DNA of 8,190 bases from Acidobacteria bacterium UBA2999. Its GTDB lineage: Bacteria; Acidobacteriota; Vicinamibacteria; Vicinamibacterales; UBA2999. A program made the translations under genes and the position numbers. The notes beneath the pieces are model-generated. The model ran no database searches. It saw only the letters and a list, made by a program, of their open reading frames with translations, and had not been told where the DNA came from. The stretch lies in NCBI GenBank assembly GCA_002346475.1, contig DDZV01000029.1, positions 1 through 8,190 on the forward strand, written 5' to 3'. The stretch's first letter is position 1, and each line of letters starts with the position of its first letter. Shown piece after piece: positions 6,816 to 8,190 of the stretch.

Positions 6816-6822
6816 GCCCCCG

Positions 6823-7404
6823 ATGGTTAAACGTAAAACTAGAGCCAATAAATCCCGAAAGCGGGGAGATAAACCTCAACGTCCTCTCACAAAGACGAAA
6901 ACGAAATCCAATGCCAGAAAGAAAAAGCCTTCTAAAAAAAAGAATAGTAAAGGTGCCGCTAAAAAGACAACATCACCTCGAAAGCCTGCAAAACGCACCA
7001 AGTCAAAAATAGCCCGCAAGAAAACGAGTGTCGCTGCTTATCGAAAAAGTAAAAGGGCCTCTGCTGAGACAAAAAACCCTGCGAGCTCTAAAAAAGCTAA
7101 AAAACAAGCACGGTCTAACACCTCTAAAGTTACGCGTATAGTTTTTGGTGCAAATAAATCAAAGAAACCATCTCGACCAAGAAGATACTTCTCAAAACGA
7201 GGAAGGCCTCCGTCGCTCGATAGAGCCCGGCGAACAATCGCAGAAGTAGACGAACCGGTGGTTGAATCAATTTCAAAACCGTCTAATACAGGAATAAAAA
7301 CCCTTGAAAATAAAAAAAGGAAAGAACCAGCCTCAGGAAAGCAAGAGGGCCTTTTTAAAAATTATGTTGAACGTTTGCGACGGCATGTCGTCTTAGGAGA
7401 ATAG
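6823..7404 (+). CDS. Histone H1-like Lys/Arg-rich protein with an AT-hook-like motif
   Basis: A 193-residue, strongly basic protein: 42 Lys and 25 Arg by my count, about 35 % of residues, and 42 % of the first 100. Residues 1-100 are low-complexity Lys/Ala/Ser/Thr/Pro, like the tails of eukaryotic H1 and of bacterial histone-like proteins. RYFSKRGRPPSLDR (121-134) contains KRGRPP, which fits the AT-hook core (Gly-Arg-Pro flanked by basic residues) that binds the minor groove of AT-rich DNA. A short acidic patch follows (EVDEPVVE, 141-148). The C-terminus GLFKNYVERLRRHVV (176-190) could form an amphipathic helix. The likely role is nucleoid compaction or non-specific nucleic acid binding, inferred from composition; RNA or ribosome binding is an alternative. 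It is the only plus-strand gene here, divergent from rpsA and convergent with cmk (30-base gap). Start ATG with AAGGAA seven bases upstream. Confidence 0.82.
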   Translation: MVKRKTRANKSRKRGDKPQRPLTKTKTKSNARKKKPSKKKNSKGAAKKTTSPRKPAKRTKSKIARKKTSVAAYRKSKRASAETKNPASSKKAKKQARSNTSKVTRIVFGANKSKKPSRPRRYFSKRGRPPSLDRARRTIAEVDEPVVESISKPSNTGIKTLENKKRKEPASGKQEGLFKNYVERLRRHVVLGE

Positions 7405-7434
7405 CTTTCTAAAAAAACAGAAATCAAAGTATCG

Positions 7435-8094
7435 CTACTCTATTTTTTTTTGAATTACCCCCATAACACGATCAACAACTGCTTCAATTCCCATACTCGT
7501 AGTATCTAAATGAAACGCGTCCGGTGCAACTTTTAAAGGAGAGATCGTCCTGGTTGTGTCTGAACGATCTCTTGCTTCAATCGCCTTGGCAACTGATGCT
7601 TGCCCGGCTGTGCCGGCTGTATGATCTTGATCAGAAACACGTCGTCGAGCCCGCTCTTCCGGTGAAGCATCAAGATAGATCTTCACATCTGCTGCTGGAA
7701 ACACAACCGTCCCAATGTCACGACCTTCCATAACAACAGCACCACCATGCCCAAGTTCACGTTGAAGATTTACCAAAATTTTTCTTACCTGAGGAAGCCT
7801 AGCTATTACTGCTGCTGCCTTGTCAATAACTGTAGTCCGAATCGCAGTAGTTATATCCTCGTCGTCTATGGAAACGACTCCCCCCAACACAAAAATTCTG
7901 CTTCGTTTTGCAACCTGAGCTACTGCACTTTCGTCATCTAAATTGATTTCAGTTTTCAGTGCCTTCCAGGCTATTGCGCGGTACATTGCTCCAGTATCTA
8001 CATGACGATAGCCAAGAGTCTTAGCAACCTGACTGGCAACCGTTCCTTTTCCAGCACCAGAAGGACCGTCAATGGCAATTACCAATGGCTTCAT
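7435..8094 (-). CDS. cmk: Cytidylate kinase
   Basis: A 219-residue cytoplasmic kinase that phosphorylates CMP and dCMP with ATP, feeding pyrimidine nucleotide synthesis. The P-loop is GPSGAGKGT (10-18). DTGAMYR (33-39) is the CMP-binding region. EGRDIGTVVFP (123-133) is the conserved motif with the Arg-Asp that contacts the base or phosphate. ASPEERARRR (143-152) begins the lid, and RDRSDTTRTISPL (175-187) is the C-terminal substrate motif. Length matches the bacterial Cmk family (about 220-230). The ATG at 8094 begins the usual hydrophobic strand before the P-loop; no good Shine-Dalgarno sequence precedes it. Cmk is often found directly before rpsA. Here a gene on the other strand separates the two, so read-through from cmk into rpsA would have to cross that gene antisense. 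Confidence 0.97.
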   Translation of the reverse strand: MKPLVIAIDGPSGAGKGTVASQVAKTLGYRHVDTGAMYRAIAWKALKTEINLDDESAVAQVAKRSRIFVLGGVVSIDDEDITTAIRTTVIDKAAAVIARLPQVRKILVNLQRELGHGGAVVMEGRDIGTVVFPAADVKIYLDASPEERARRRVSDQDHTAGTAGQASVAKAIEARDRSDTTRTISPLKVAPDAFHLDTTSMGIEAVVDRVMGVIQKKIE

Positions 8095-8190
8095 CTGAAA
8101 AGAAGCTTCCGCACGCTAACCACCTCTCGTTAACTAGTCTGAAATATTAAGACAATAGATCTAGAGTAGTGTTTACTGACATCAAAAATG

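Noticed and set aside
7405..7434. Short AT-only inverted repeat TTTCT/AGAAA between the convergent Lys-rich and cmk genes, as a bidirectional terminator
   Set aside because: Five A/T-rich base pairs around an A-rich loop are not stable enough to support a terminator.
8095..8190. Possible end of an upstream minus-strand gene, or a plus-strand gene starting at the ATG at 8188
   Set aside because: Two short frames end here, but neither shows a recognisable C-terminus, and the ATG at 8188 has no sequence after it to judge.

Overview
The window is a compact, mostly minus-strand stretch of a bacterial chromosome. It is fairly AT-rich, probably a little over 40 % GC by eye. The best lineage clue is the large secreted protein at 1557-3614. 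It has the architecture of the 'VWFA-related Acidobacterial domain' family (TIGR03436), and a Gluconate_2-dh3-type Tat protein lies next to it. An Acidobacteriota-like bacterium, or a relative with unusually low GC, is my inference. No rRNA, tRNA, insertion sequence, phage gene or CRISPR array is visible.

Read right to left, which is the direction of transcription for most genes, the layout is as follows. cmk (cytidylate kinase, 8094-7435) comes first, then rpsA (six-domain ribosomal protein S1, 6608-4833) and an IHF-beta/HU-type DNA-binding protein (4745-4377). This is the familiar cmk-rpsA-ihfB neighbourhood. A HIT-family nucleotide hydrolase or transferase follows (4268-3777), then the secreted VWA-type protein (3614-1557) and a short Tat-signal protein of the gluconate 2-dehydrogenase subunit 3 family (1504-1130). 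That reading frame overlaps by 4 bases with a stand-alone cobalamin-binding protein resembling the small subunit or C-terminal domain of methylmalonyl-CoA mutase (1133-741). Last is the N-terminal part of a type-2 valyl-tRNA synthetase (716 to the left edge). Gaps between these genes are short, from -4 to about 160 bases, so several co-transcribed groups are possible.

One gene runs the other way. At 6823-7404, in the space between rpsA and cmk, a 193-residue protein with about 35 % Lys plus Arg is encoded. It resembles bacterial histone H1-like proteins and carries one AT-hook-like KRGRPP motif. It is divergent from rpsA and convergent with cmk.

Functionally the right half is core information processing: nucleotide supply, translation and nucleoid proteins. 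The left half mixes an envelope or secreted protein, two short accessory proteins whose usual partner subunits are absent here, and an aminoacyl-tRNA synthetase. I see no clear undescribed multi-gene system. The points most worth a second look are the histone-like gene on the opposite strand, the apparently truncated Tat protein joined to the B12 protein, the altered metal site of the VWA protein, and two competing hairpins in the HIT gene leader.
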